A DNA stretch of 64,000 bases from Legionellales bacterium (GTDB lineage: Bacteria > Pseudomonadota > Gammaproteobacteria > Berkiellales > Berkiellaceae): contig PANA01000003.1 in the NCBI GenBank assembly GCA_002708265.1, forward strand, positions 62,001-126,000. The letters run 5' to 3'. The number at the start of each line of letters is the position of its first letter. Position 1 is the first letter of the stretch. Position numbers and translations under genes: made by a program. This document shows positions 55,988-64,000 of this stretch, piece by piece. The notes under the pieces were generated by a model. It saw only the letters and a list, made by a program, of their open reading frames with translations, ran no database searches and was not told the DNA's origin.

Positions 55988-56604
55988 TAATGACCTCCAG
56001 CCACACGAAGCAAACGTTTTAAGTCAGATAATATGCCGCGTGCCTCCACCTCATGACTGTAATGCATCATGACCCTAACTTGTGGATCTAACAAAAATGT
56101 AGCCCCCACTTGTGAGGCATAAGGCATCGCATAGGCTAAGAAATAATGCAATCGTTGTGATTGTGGCAAAGTGAGAACCTGAAAATTTGGAAATGCAGTT
56201 ACTAACCATTCAGGTAATGATGCACCATCTTCAACTAAATAAATAACCCCAACTTCATCAACATGCTTACCAAGCGCAGCATTAACTTGCGCTAGCTCTG
56301 TAAGACGCTGATGGCAACGCTCATCACAAACGGCAGGCGGTGTAAAAACTAGCCACCACTTATCTTGAAGGTTTTGGGCGAGCACCGGCATATCAGAAGG
56401 AGTTTTGAACTGAAGATGACTTGCTAAAACAGCAGGCGTAATCAGTTCTCCTGCGCGTTTTTGTTGAATCTGAAAGTGATCGGAGTTCTGATAAATCGTC
56501 CAGGCAAACAAGATCGGACCAAGACAAATGGCAATTAAGCAAACTAATATGACATTCTTATGGTTACGTCGTTGTGGCGGTAGGGTTTGTGTGGATTGAT
56601 TCAT
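55987..56604 (-). CDS. Thioredoxin-like, SCO-related protein of the oxidase cluster
   Basis: A bitopic protein: an N-terminal cytoplasmic tail, TM helix VILVCLIAICLGPILFAWTI, and a periplasmic domain of about 165 residues. The latter reads NLQDKWWLVFTPPAVCDERC, a CxxxC spacing as in SCO proteins, and later FLLDPQVRVMMHYSH, where SCO has the LIDPxG strand. It is common between ctaA and SURF1 in gammaproteobacteria, usually unnamed. A role in copper or thiol handling of CuA is likely by context. It overlaps both neighbours by 1 and 4 bases. Confidence 0.75.
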   Translation of the reverse strand: MNQSTQTLPPQRRNHKNVILVCLIAICLGPILFAWTIYQNSDHFQIQQKRAGELITPAVLASHLQFKTPSDMPVLAQNLQDKWWLVFTPPAVCDERCHQRLTELAQVNAALGKHVDEVGVIYLVEDGASLPEWLVTAFPNFQVLTLPQSQRLHYFLAYAMPYASQVGATFLLDPQVRVMMHYSHEVEARGILSDLKRLLRVAGGH

Positions 56605-57383
56605 GACGACTCCTTTTTTCTAATTGTAAAACGCCCCCAAAATCCCCATGTGAGCAAAATAAAGCTGAGCCACTGCAAAGCATAGACTTGGTGGCGCATG
56701 GGTGTCAGCCAGGGCGTGTGCGTCGTGTGTTTAAAAGTGATCTGACTCTTCTCGTCGACCAACAGTACCCAGGGATAAAAAGGGACACCTATTTGGTTAG
56801 ATAACCATTCAATGTCCATGGTTTGTATCCTAAGTGGCCAACGCACTTGTTCGAAGTCCGTCACAAATGAAACAAGCCGATTATACATTGGTTTATCAAC
56901 AAGGCCAGTCAACTCAACTGTTTGTGGTAAGTCAGGTATCATGGGAATTTGTTCTCGGCCATTCTCGAGTGGTATCCAGCCACGGTCTACCCACAGCCAA
57001 GGTAAGTGATCGTCTATCTTTACAGCATTAAAGACCCGATATCCGGCAGCGCCCTGATACATTTGATTATCCAGCAACACTGTATAGGGTCTCTGAGGCG
57101 CTACCACCTGCTTGAGCGGTTGACCTAGCTGAGACTCCCAATCAGTGTCTAGCTGTTGTATTGCAATGGGAGGAAGCGTCATTCGCTCTTCAAAGGCGTG
57201 TAGGAGAGCGGTTCGCTCAAAGTACCGAGATATCTGCCAGGTGGCGAGTGATCCAAAGAGAAGCGTCATTAATAAAACAAGCGTGAGTGCCCACCAGGGA
57301 CTGCGTACTTGATAACGTCCAGCATGAAAAGTAAAAAACTGAGGGGCAGCTTGCAAAGAAAACATCATGGGCGATTCCATCAT
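56601..57383 (-). CDS. SURF1-family oxidase assembly protein
   Basis: Two TM helices at the ends (WWALTLVLLMTLLFGSLATW and LQWLSFILLTWGFWGRF) enclose a periplasmic domain, as in SURF1. AAGYRVFNAVKIDDHLPWLW with VDRGWIP is the hallmark SURF1 pattern. The protein helps heme A insertion into subunit I. The start is uncertain: ATG at 57383, 57380 or 57368 are all in frame; no strong ribosome binding site is visible. Confidence 0.9.
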   Translation of the reverse strand: MMESPMMFSLQAAPQFFTFHAGRYQVRSPWWALTLVLLMTLLFGSLATWQISRYFERTALLHAFEERMTLPPIAIQQLDTDWESQLGQPLKQVVAPQRPYTVLLDNQMYQGAAGYRVFNAVKIDDHLPWLWVDRGWIPLENGREQIPMIPDLPQTVELTGLVDKPMYNRLVSFVTDFEQVRWPLRIQTMDIEWLSNQIGVPFYPWVLLVDEKSQITFKHTTHTPWLTPMRHQVYALQWLSFILLTWGFWGRFTIRKKESS

Positions 57384-57468
57384 GTTTTATCAGTTGAGTC
57401 CAGTAAAACTAGTAAAACAAAGCATCAGGCCTTAAGATGAAGTCAAAGAAACATAGAGGACACACACT

Positions 57469-57678
57469 ATGGTGAAACTTATCATGGGGATTTTAGCTGT
57501 TGCTATCATGGTGAGCTTGTTTTTTGGGGCAAAAGGCTTGTTACGAGAACCCGCATCCTCCACCCAAACGGTAAAAGCGCTTACGGTTCGAGTAGCACTC
57601 TCATTAGGGTTATTTAGTTTGCTGTTTTGGGGCTGGTTTGCAGGTTGGATGCAGCCACACCCATTAGGTGCACTTTAA
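57469..57678 (+). CDS. DUF2909 twin-helix membrane protein
   Basis: A 69-residue protein with two hydrophobic segments (LIMGILAVAIMVSLFFGAKG and ALSLGLFSLLFWGWFAGW) around a short basic loop. The size, helix pattern and place between ctaE and SURF1 identify the DUF2909 family found in gammaproteobacterial oxidase clusters. It reads opposite to all other genes of the cluster. AGAGGA precedes the ATG. Function unknown; oxidase assembly is presumed from context. Confidence 0.85.
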   Translation: MVKLIMGILAVAIMVSLFFGAKGLLREPASSTQTVKALTVRVALSLGLFSLLFWGWFAGWMQPHPLGAL

Positions 57679-57696
57679 GAAAACCAAAAATAAAAA

Positions 57697-57721
57697 AAAA
57701 GCCCCCAGTTGGGGGCTTTTT
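57697..57721. terminator. Bidirectional terminator between DUF2909 gene and ctaE
   Basis: AAAAGCCCCC, loop AGTT, GGGGGCTTTT plus T. It touches the ctaE stop codon and sits 19 bases after the DUF2909 stop, so it can stop both transcripts; the ctaCDGE transcript may end here, separating it from SURF1-ctaAB-SCO. Confidence 0.9.
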
Positions 57722-58600
57722 CTATAGCCAATAAACAAAGATAAATAAAAACAGCCACACGACATCGACAAAGTGCCAATACCAAGCAACCGCCTCAAAT
57801 CCAAAGTGATGCTTAGGGCTAAAGTGACCAACAAGGCAACGCCCTAAAATGATGATAATCATAAGCGTGCCAATGGTGACGTGTGCACCATGAAAGCCCG
57901 TTAACATAAAGAATGTAGAACCGTATATTCCACTGTTTAATGTTAAACCAAGCTCATGATAAGCGTGAATGTACTCTTGGGCTTGTAGGTATAAAAAGAC
58001 ACACCCTAACGCAGCAGTTAGAAATAATGAAAAGCACAATTGCGCACGGTGTTCTTTTTTCAAAGCCCAGTGCGACCAAGTAATCGTCACACCACTGGTT
58101 AAAAGAATTGCCGTGTTAATGGCAGGTAATCCCCAAGCGCCAATGACTTCTTTAGGACCAACAAATAACTCAGGATCTGGGTTCTTTAACAAAGGCCAAA
58201 CAGCTTCGAAACCAGGCCATAAGACCGCATTGGTCATCTCACCACGGTGGCCCTCTCCCCCTAACCAAGGCATGATTAAGGTCCGAGCGTAAAACAGTGC
58301 ACCAAAGAAGGCGACGAAAAACATTACTTCAGAGAAAATGAACCAAGCCATTCCCATTCGAAAAGAGCGATCCATTTGGGCGCCATATAAACCACTGCGT
58401 GATTCCACGATGACATCTCTAAACCAACCAAACATCATGCCAACTAGAATGAATGCTCCAATTAGGAACAACCAACCCCCGGCCGGGTTTGATTGAAGGG
58501 TATTCACCACACCAGTGGCAAAAAAACCAAGCCCGATAGCTCCGACTATCGGCCAGTAACTGTGTGGTGGAACATAATAATGTTCATGCTCTTGTTCCAT
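57722..58600 (-). CDS. ctaE: Cytochrome c oxidase subunit III
   Basis: Seven TM helices, 292 residues. YYVPPHSYWPIVGAIGLGFF at the start, GMAWFIFSEVMFFVAFFGAL with the conserved Glu, ITWSHWALKK, and FHGAHVTIGTLMIIIIL and AVAWYWHFVDVVWLFLFIFV at the end identify COX3. GGGAGAG precedes the ATG. A terminator follows immediately. Confidence 0.97.
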   Translation of the reverse strand: MEQEHEHYYVPPHSYWPIVGAIGLGFFATGVVNTLQSNPAGGWLFLIGAFILVGMMFGWFRDVIVESRSGLYGAQMDRSFRMGMAWFIFSEVMFFVAFFGALFYARTLIMPWLGGEGHRGEMTNAVLWPGFEAVWPLLKNPDPELFVGPKEVIGAWGLPAINTAILLTSGVTITWSHWALKKEHRAQLCFSLFLTAALGCVFLYLQAQEYIHAYHELGLTLNSGIYGSTFFMLTGFHGAHVTIGTLMIIIILGRCLVGHFSPKHHFGFEAVAWYWHFVDVVWLFLFIFVYWL

Positions 58601-58612
58601 GAAGAACTCTCC

Positions 58613-59161
58613 CTAGCTCTGTTGGGTTAAATCAAACAAGGTATAAGACAAGGTCATTGTATTAATGTCATCTGGAATCTTGTCTTCCAAAATAAATACT
58701 AAAGGCATCTCGGCCGTCTCGCCCGGGCCCAGTGTCTGGTGCTCATAACAAAAACACTCAAGCTTTTTGATATAAGTTGCCGCTCGACCTGGAGTAACAC
58801 TCGGAATCGCCTGGATCGTCATTGTCTGATCGGTTGTATTCTTTGCGTAATAAGCGGTGTGAATAACGCCACCTGGGTGCATTTGTACTCGACGATGAAG
58901 CGGGTAGAATTCCCATGGCAATTGCTCATTCATTGTCGTTACAAATTCAACCCATATGTTTCGACTCAAATCTTCCTTAATACCAGCGGCCTCAATTTGA
59001 GCTTTGCGCTGGTTTAATTCGACCTTGCCGTTAATTCCTAACTGCTTACACATTACGTTATAAAGCGGAACTAACGCGAAACCGAAACCAAACATTGAAA
59101 GCGCCCCAATGGCTAACCATTTAACGAGACGCTTGTTTTTTTCATCTTGATCTGGAGACAT
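58613..59161 (-). CDS. ctaG: Cytochrome c oxidase assembly protein CtaG/Cox11
   Basis: Delivers copper to CuB of subunit I. A single TM helix (WLAIGALSMFGFGFALVPLY) is followed by the periplasmic Ig-like domain with FVTTMNEQLPWEFYPLHRRV and the copper motif KLECFCYEHQTLGPGE. The usual CFCF motif reads CFCY; both copper Cys are kept. Length 182 fits. GGAGGAGC precedes the ATG. Confidence 0.95.
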   Translation of the reverse strand: MSPDQDEKNKRLVKWLAIGALSMFGFGFALVPLYNVMCKQLGINGKVELNQRKAQIEAAGIKEDLSRNIWVEFVTTMNEQLPWEFYPLHRRVQMHPGGVIHTAYYAKNTTDQTMTIQAIPSVTPGRAATYIKKLECFCYEHQTLGPGETAEMPLVFILEDKIPDDINTMTLSYTLFDLTQQS

Positions 59162-59176
59162 TGCTCCTCCTCGCCA

Positions 59177-60748
59177 CTAAGAAATACGCGGTGGCGTTTC
59201 GAAGGTGTGGTACGGTGCCGGTGAGGGGATCGTCCACTCTAATCCTTCAGCCTCTTCCCATGGCTGCGCCGCGGCTTTTCCATAAGCCCCTGCATATGTT
59301 CTAAATAAGTTATAGACAAATAACAACTGAGAAAAACCAAGTAATAACGCACCAACAGTGGCTACTTGGTTAAAGTCGGCAAATTGTAATGCGTAGTCAG
59401 GAATTCGTCGAGGCATTCCAGCTAAGCCTAAAAAGTGCATTGGGAAGAACGTTAAGTTCAATCCAATTAGGGATAACCAAAAATGTGCTTTTCCAAGAAC
59501 TTCGTTGTACATGTAGCCAGACCACTTTGGTAGCCAGTAGTAAGTGGCAGCAAACATAGAGAAAATAGCCCCTGGGAATAAGACGTAATGGAAGTGCCCA
59601 ACGACGAAGTAAGTATCGTGGTATTGGAAATCAGCTGGGGCAATAGACAACATCAACCCCGAAAAACCACCGATGGTAAACAACACAATAAACCCAATGA
59701 CAAACAGCATGGGAGTTTCAAAAGTCATCGACCCTTGGAACATAGTGGTTACCCAGTTAAATACTTTCACACCTGTCGGTACCGCAATCAGCATGGTTGC
59801 ATACATGAAGAACAACTCAGCTGCGACCGGCATACCGGTTGTAAACATGTGGTGGGCCCAAACGATGAAAGAAAGAAAAGCAATCGAACAGGTCGCGTAC
59901 ACCATCGAACTGTAACCAAAAAGCGGCTTGCGGCAGAAGGTTGGGAGTATCTGTGACGCCACACCAAATGCCGGCAGAATCATAATGTACACTTCAGGAT
60001 GTCCAAAGAACCAAAAGACATGCTGGAATAAAACGGGGTCACCGCCACCGGCAGCATTAAAGAAGCTGGTGCCAAAATGACGATCGGTTAACATCATGGT
60101 AACAGCCCCGGCCAATACGGGCATTACTGCAATCAGCAAGAAGGCCGTAATTAACCAAGTCCAACAAAAGATTGGTAACTTCATGTACGTCAGACCAGGC
60201 GCTCGTAAGTTCATGATGGTCGCAATAATGTTAATAGCCCCCATAATGGAAGAAAATCCCATTAAGTGAATGGCTAAAATGAAGTAATCGGTACTAGGCG
60301 GGCCATATGTCGTTGATAGCGGCGCATAAAAAGTCCAACCAAAGTTTGGTGCTCCGCCTGGCATGAACAAAGTAGACGCTAAAATGGAAAATGCCACAGG
60401 CAATATCCAAAAGCTCCAGTTGTTCATTCGTGGAAGCGCCATATCAGGCGCCCCAATTTGTAAAGGAATCATCCAGTTGGCAAGCCCGGTAAACGCTGGC
60501 ATGACTGCGCCAAAGACCATAATTAAACCGTGCATTGTGGTCATCTGATTGAAAAAAGCAGGATCAACAAGGTGACGACCCGGATGAAATAACTCAGTCC
60601 GAATCATCAGTGCCATGGCACCACCTAATAAAAACATCGTTAGCGAGAACAGCAAATACATAGAGCCAATGTCTTTATGATTCGTTGTTAACAGCCAGCG
60701 CTTAAACCCGCGTTGTGGACCGTGATGATCGTGATGTTCATTACTCAT
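59177..60748 (-). CDS. ctaD: Cytochrome c oxidase subunit I
   Basis: Catalytic heme-copper subunit with 12 TM helices (523 aa). FFGHPEVYIMILPAFG holds the CuB His and cross-linked Tyr; FIVWAHHMFTTGMP the other CuB histidines; DTYFVVGHFHYVLFPGAIF the heme a/a3 ligands; MTTMHGLIMVFGAVMPAFTG the low-spin heme His. KHxxD-channel residues appear typical for A-family oxidases. Its 16-base gap from ctaC and from ctaG indicates one operon. Confidence 0.98.
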   Translation of the reverse strand: MSNEHHDHHGPQRGFKRWLLTTNHKDIGSMYLLFSLTMFLLGGAMALMIRTELFHPGRHLVDPAFFNQMTTMHGLIMVFGAVMPAFTGLANWMIPLQIGAPDMALPRMNNWSFWILPVAFSILASTLFMPGGAPNFGWTFYAPLSTTYGPPSTDYFILAIHLMGFSSIMGAINIIATIMNLRAPGLTYMKLPIFCWTWLITAFLLIAVMPVLAGAVTMMLTDRHFGTSFFNAAGGGDPVLFQHVFWFFGHPEVYIMILPAFGVASQILPTFCRKPLFGYSSMVYATCSIAFLSFIVWAHHMFTTGMPVAAELFFMYATMLIAVPTGVKVFNWVTTMFQGSMTFETPMLFVIGFIVLFTIGGFSGLMLSIAPADFQYHDTYFVVGHFHYVLFPGAIFSMFAATYYWLPKWSGYMYNEVLGKAHFWLSLIGLNLTFFPMHFLGLAGMPRRIPDYALQFADFNQVATVGALLLGFSQLLFVYNLFRTYAGAYGKAAAQPWEEAEGLEWTIPSPAPYHTFETPPRIS

Positions 60749-60763
60749 TATTTTTCTTCCCTA

Positions 60764-61873
60764 CTACCTGGCGGCTCTAATCTCAGAAGGTTGAACAAGT
60801 TCTCCAGTGTCATTACCCCAAGCATTTCGCTCATAAGTGATGACTGCTGCAATCTCTGCATCGTCTAATTGGTTTGCAAATGACTGCATGGCGGTGCCTG
60901 GAACCCCTCTTAAGAGAATTCGGATATGCATTTCCATATCATTTAGCGCAATTGGAGAGCCTTTTAAGGCTGGGAAAATACCCGCCATACCCGTTCCGTC
61001 TTTTTGGTGACAAGCAACACAGGCACGGTTGTAAATTTCTTCCCCTTTCTCCATTAAAGCTTCCATGGACCAAGCTTCTAAAGCAGCTTGTTTCGCACGA
61101 ATCTTCTCAGCTTTTTTCTCGGCTACCCAGTCAAGAAACTCTGGCTCACTGACTGCCTCAACGACAATCGGCATATAACCATGGTTAATACCACATAACT
61201 CAGCACACTGGCCGCGGTAGGTGCCAGGCTCTTTAATAAAAGCCCAACTTTCGTTAATAAAACCAGGAATGGTGTCTTTCTTGACGGCCAGTGCAGGCAC
61301 CCACCAAGAGTGAATAACATCATTCGAAGTTCCTAAGAAGCGGACTTTCTTGCCGATAGGCAAGACAAGAGGGTTATCCACTTCTAGCAAATAGTTTTCT
61401 CCCTTAGGCGCTTCATTTTGAATTTGCTCAATCGGCGTCGACAGGTTGCTAAAGAAACTAATGTCATGATCGTGATAGGCATAGTGCCATTTCCACTGAT
61501 AGCCAGTGATACGAACCGTTAAGTCGGCATTCGATGAGTCTTCCATCGCAATCAAGGTTCGCGTCGCCGGCACAGCCATTGCGATCAGAATTAAAAAGGG
61601 AATCACTGTCCAAATGATTTCTACAGTGGTACTTTCATGGAAAGTGGCTGGTTTGTAGCCCAATGACTTTCTATGCCGTAAGATGGCATAGAACATAATG
61701 CCAAATACCACCACACCTATAGCAACACAGATGTAAAAAATGGTCATGTGTAAGTGATAGACACGCTCACTCGTCGGGGTAACCCCGGGAGTCATATTAA
61801 GTTGGTGAGCGGCCCAAACTGCGGGGCTAAAAAACGCTAATGCGCTTGCGACACATCGAGTCATCAATGACAT
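60764..61873 (-). CDS. ctaC: Cytochrome c oxidase subunit II with fused cytochrome c domain
   Basis: Signal peptide (VASALAFFSPAVWA), two TM helices, and a CuA domain with HSWWVPALAVKKDTIPGFIN and YRGQCAELCGINHGYMPIVV, giving the binuclear site. About 100 residues more at the C-terminus form a cytochrome c domain with CVACHQKDGTGMAG (CxxCH) and a later Met (GTAMQSF), so this is a caa3-like subunit. ATG at 61873 with AAGGAG 9 bases before; TTG at 61879 overlaps less well. It is the first gene of the cluster; 200 bp upstream probably carries the promoter. Confidence 0.96.
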   Translation of the reverse strand: MSLMTRCVASALAFFSPAVWAAHQLNMTPGVTPTSERVYHLHMTIFYICVAIGVVVFGIMFYAILRHRKSLGYKPATFHESTTVEIIWTVIPFLILIAMAVPATRTLIAMEDSSNADLTVRITGYQWKWHYAYHDHDISFFSNLSTPIEQIQNEAPKGENYLLEVDNPLVLPIGKKVRFLGTSNDVIHSWWVPALAVKKDTIPGFINESWAFIKEPGTYRGQCAELCGINHGYMPIVVEAVSEPEFLDWVAEKKAEKIRAKQAALEAWSMEALMEKGEEIYNRACVACHQKDGTGMAGIFPALKGSPIALNDMEMHIRILLRGVPGTAMQSFANQLDDAEIAAVITYERNAWGNDTGELVQPSEIRAAR

Positions 61874-62073
61874 GCGCAACTTCTCCTTGATTTCCGTATA
61901 AACTGCGTTGACTATTCAAAGATTCTCCATCGGCGAGCAAATGAAAATAATTGACATTTTCATTGTGAAACAGCTGGAGGTCTGAAAATCCAAACTATTT
62001 TGACGCCAGGCTATGGCACAGTCAACTTCAGGGATGGAATGAAGAGAAAAAGTAACTTGACCTACTGGTTCAG

Positions 62074-63528
62074 TTAATACGTAATCCACAACAACCCAGT
62101 TGATAGCGCACAAGCCAAGAATGCTGCTACAAGGGCTAGCGGCATCTGCGAGCGAACGTGATGCATAAGATCACAACCGGTAAACATGCTCGATAAAATG
62201 GTGGTATCGGATATTGGAGAACACTGATCTCCAAAAACCGTCCCGCCCAATACAGCGCCAAAACAAACTTGAATATAAAAGGGATCAGGGTTTAAAGCGT
62301 AAGCTAACGGAAGCGCAACTGGATAAACCACCGCATAAGTTCCCAATGAGGTTCCCGTGGCAAAAGCGACCACCATGCATAAGAGGGTTAGGCAAGCTGG
62401 CAACAACCACATCGGCATGCCTTGCTCCAATAATTGTATAGTGTACTCAGCAGCCCCTAATTTTTTGGTGACCGTCCCAACCGTGACCGCTAAGCCAATA
62501 ATGACAGCGCCAAGCAACATAGAGTGACAGCCTCGCCAGACACCTTCTACCATGTCTTTTAAAGGCATGCCTTTGAATTTTGCCATCAGTAAGCTTGAAG
62601 CCATTGCAACAACAAAAGCTTCAGCAATCATGTTGGAATAGCTAGAAGGTAAAAATCCCATTTCCCACAAAGTGAAAGGAATAATCGTAATCGATAACAA
62701 TAAACCAATAGGAACAATAAAGTCCCAAATAGAGGGCTTGTACCCACGTGCTAAATGCACAGTGTTTCGATCTTGAATCATTAAGGGGGAAGCGTCAGGG
62801 TGATCAAGCTGACCGGTGGTACGCGAACGATAAATCGCTGCCTTCATTCGGCTGCCAACCCAGGGTAGCCAACCTAGAGAGAACAACAAGGTCATCGTGA
62901 CCGCAACAATTCCATAAAAATTAAAAGGAATACTCCACAAGAAAAAGCGGTAAGCAGCATCCGTCGTTGGCATGATTGGAATCAGCCCAGCACATACGCC
63001 ACTGACATACATTGGCCAAGCGTTAAAGGGGATGATCGTTGCTATCGGAGAAGCAGTTGAGTCGACAACGTAAGATAATTCTTCATGGGAAACACGATAG
63101 CGATCGTTCACTGGTTTTAATGTGGTGCCCGCTAATACCGTTGAAATCGTGCCGCCTTGATGGAAGATCAAGCCTACGACCCATGAAAACACTAAAGCAG
63201 AGCGTGGCCCAGAAACAATTTTACGACCTAACCATTCCGCAAAATATTGCGCGCCCCCCGTTTTGTTCCACATGCCGATGATGGTGCCAAGACAGCCTAA
63301 GTAAATCAGTAAAATGGACGCAAAGCTTTTGGTCCACAAGGCAGGAATCATAAAATGTTCAAACACATTCATGCCATGGAAAGAGTGTGTCTCAACCGCA
63401 AGAACGATGCCTCCAACAAGAATACTTGTGGATAACGCGAGTAAAACCTGCTGTGTTAAAAAAGCTAAGATGATCGCGACCAGCGGCGGTAAAAGCGCAA
63501 GCCAACTGGGCTCCAATCCCTCAATCAT
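62074..63528 (-). CDS. NhaC-family Na+/H+ antiporter
   Basis: A 484-residue membrane protein with about 11-12 TM helices: LPPLVAIILAFLTQQVLLAL at the start, FNAWPMYVSGVCAGLIPIMP, FATGTSLGTYAVVYPVALPL, and VLGGTVFGDQCSPISDTTIL near the end, the last two being NhaC/antiporter signatures. Function is likely sodium extrusion or pH control; amino acid antiport (as in some NhaC relatives) is possible. The start overlaps the apaH stop (ATGA). Confidence 0.9.
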   Translation of the reverse strand: MIEGLEPSWLALLPPLVAIILAFLTQQVLLALSTSILVGGIVLAVETHSFHGMNVFEHFMIPALWTKSFASILLIYLGCLGTIIGMWNKTGGAQYFAEWLGRKIVSGPRSALVFSWVVGLIFHQGGTISTVLAGTTLKPVNDRYRVSHEELSYVVDSTASPIATIIPFNAWPMYVSGVCAGLIPIMPTTDAAYRFFLWSIPFNFYGIVAVTMTLLFSLGWLPWVGSRMKAAIYRSRTTGQLDHPDASPLMIQDRNTVHLARGYKPSIWDFIVPIGLLLSITIIPFTLWEMGFLPSSYSNMIAEAFVVAMASSLLMAKFKGMPLKDMVEGVWRGCHSMLLGAVIIGLAVTVGTVTKKLGAAEYTIQLLEQGMPMWLLPACLTLLCMVVAFATGTSLGTYAVVYPVALPLAYALNPDPFYIQVCFGAVLGGTVFGDQCSPISDTTILSSMFTGCDLMHHVRSQMPLALVAAFLACALSTGLLWITY

Positions 63529-64000
63529 TTTGATATCCCTACGTCTTTAGGGTTTGCTGGGACACTAATACGCCGACCATCCTCTATACAATATGCCGTC
63601 AAAGCCCCTCCCCATACACAACCGGTATCCAGCGCCTCTATATTGGGCGTTTCGCAGGCCCCATTAAGGCTGGCCCAATGTCCAAACAATATCATAGGTT
63701 TAATATTGGTTCTGCTTGGATGCGCATACCAAGGAAAAATAGTTGAAGGCGCATGCTCTGGTGAAGCTTTGCAATCCAGCACTAATCCCCCTTGTGCGTC
63801 ACAATAACGCATTCTTGTTAAGGCATTTACAATAAACCGACACCGATCAGTCTCATTCAGCGCTGGTGAATCCATCGTTGGGCCATCTCCGTAGAGGTTG
63901 GCTAAAACATTTTTCCAGTGAGGACCACTTAATGCCTGTTTCATAAAATCGTTTGCTTTTAAACAGTCAGACAAATTCCAAAGTGGCCAAATGCCTGCAT
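63525..64000 (-). CDS. apaH: Diadenosine tetraphosphatase, C-terminal part (cut by window edge)
   Basis: The frame is open to the window end and begins mid-protein with AGIWPLWNLSDCLKAN, matching the ApaH region that starts HAGITPQWDL in E. coli. Then LANLYGDGP, CRFIVNALTRMRYCD, FPWYAHPSR, IILFGHWASL-like (MILFGHWASLNG) and ALDTGCVWGGALTAYCIEDG follow; the last Asp and His motifs belong to the calcineurin-type phosphoesterase. The N-terminal metal site is outside the window. It hydrolyses Ap4A to ADP. Coupled to the nhaC-type gene. Confidence 0.94.
   Translation of the reverse strand, partial: AGIWPLWNLSDCLKANDFMKQALSGPHWKNVLANLYGDGPTMDSPALNETDRCRFIVNALTRMRYCDAQGGLVLDCKASPEHAPSTIFPWYAHPSRTNIKPMILFGHWASLNGACETPNIEALDTGCVWGGALTAYCIEDGRRISVPANPKDVGISK

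Overview
The window reads as a chromosomal segment of a gammaproteobacterium. The order mrcA / pilMNOPQ-aroK, the neighbourhood yicC / gmk-rpoZ-spoT-ridA-recG and the aa3 oxidase cluster with ctaG, DUF2909 and SURF1 are typical of that class. Several large or cysteine-tailed proteins of unknown family (1308, 486, 267 and 185 residues), a membrane-anchored eukaryotic-type kinase and an arginase/ornithine aminotransferase pair suggest a host-associated, perhaps Legionellales-like, bacterium. That placement is inference; no 16S rRNA or secretion-system gene lies in the window.

Bases 1-3721 are an AT-rich, decayed mobile region. It holds an IS3-type transposase fragment cut by a hairpin, two 38-nt direct repeats that carry the 3' end of a tRNA (808-845 and 3684-3721), an orphan protein, a HEPN-like protein, the tail of an XRE regulator, a glycine-rich bacteriocin-like peptide and a small two-helix membrane protein. 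Bases 3842-13273 are accessory: an ABM monooxygenase, an orphan, a Nudix hydrolase, two GNAT acetyltransferases, a membrane protein, a P-loop kinase-like protein, a 1308-residue orphan and three small orphans.

From 13482 the content is mainly core: rpmE, malic enzyme, malate dehydrogenase and a short gene for a peptide with a double-glycine leader; convergent mrcA; then pilMNOPQ, in which pilQ has an in-frame TGA; aroK, hemE, coaD and a YfhL-type ferredoxin. Next come an EAL-only protein, a fatty acid desaturase, a GST, the membrane-anchored kinase, rpmBG, coaBC, dut, algC, pyrE, xthA, an RRM protein, apt, rph, yicC, gmk, rpoZ with a long acidic tail, spoT, ridA, recG, arginase, ornithine aminotransferase, a DMT transporter, ubiA and the zinc importer znuA/znuCB.

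After two orphan genes whose products end in Cys-Cys motifs (51076-53448), the minus strand carries a terminal oxidase cluster, read in the order ctaC, ctaD, ctaG, ctaE, SURF1, a CxxxC thioredoxin-like protein, ctaA, ctaB, SCO. It encodes aa3-type cytochrome c oxidase together with heme A synthesis and copper-insertion factors. NhaC and a truncated apaH close the window.

The best leads for undescribed biology are the double-glycine peptide at 16306, the bacteriocin-like peptide and possible partner at 2981-3482, the tandem tRNA-end repeats, the pilQ nonsense codon, the omega subunit tail, the DFD kinase and the pair of Cys-Cys proteins.
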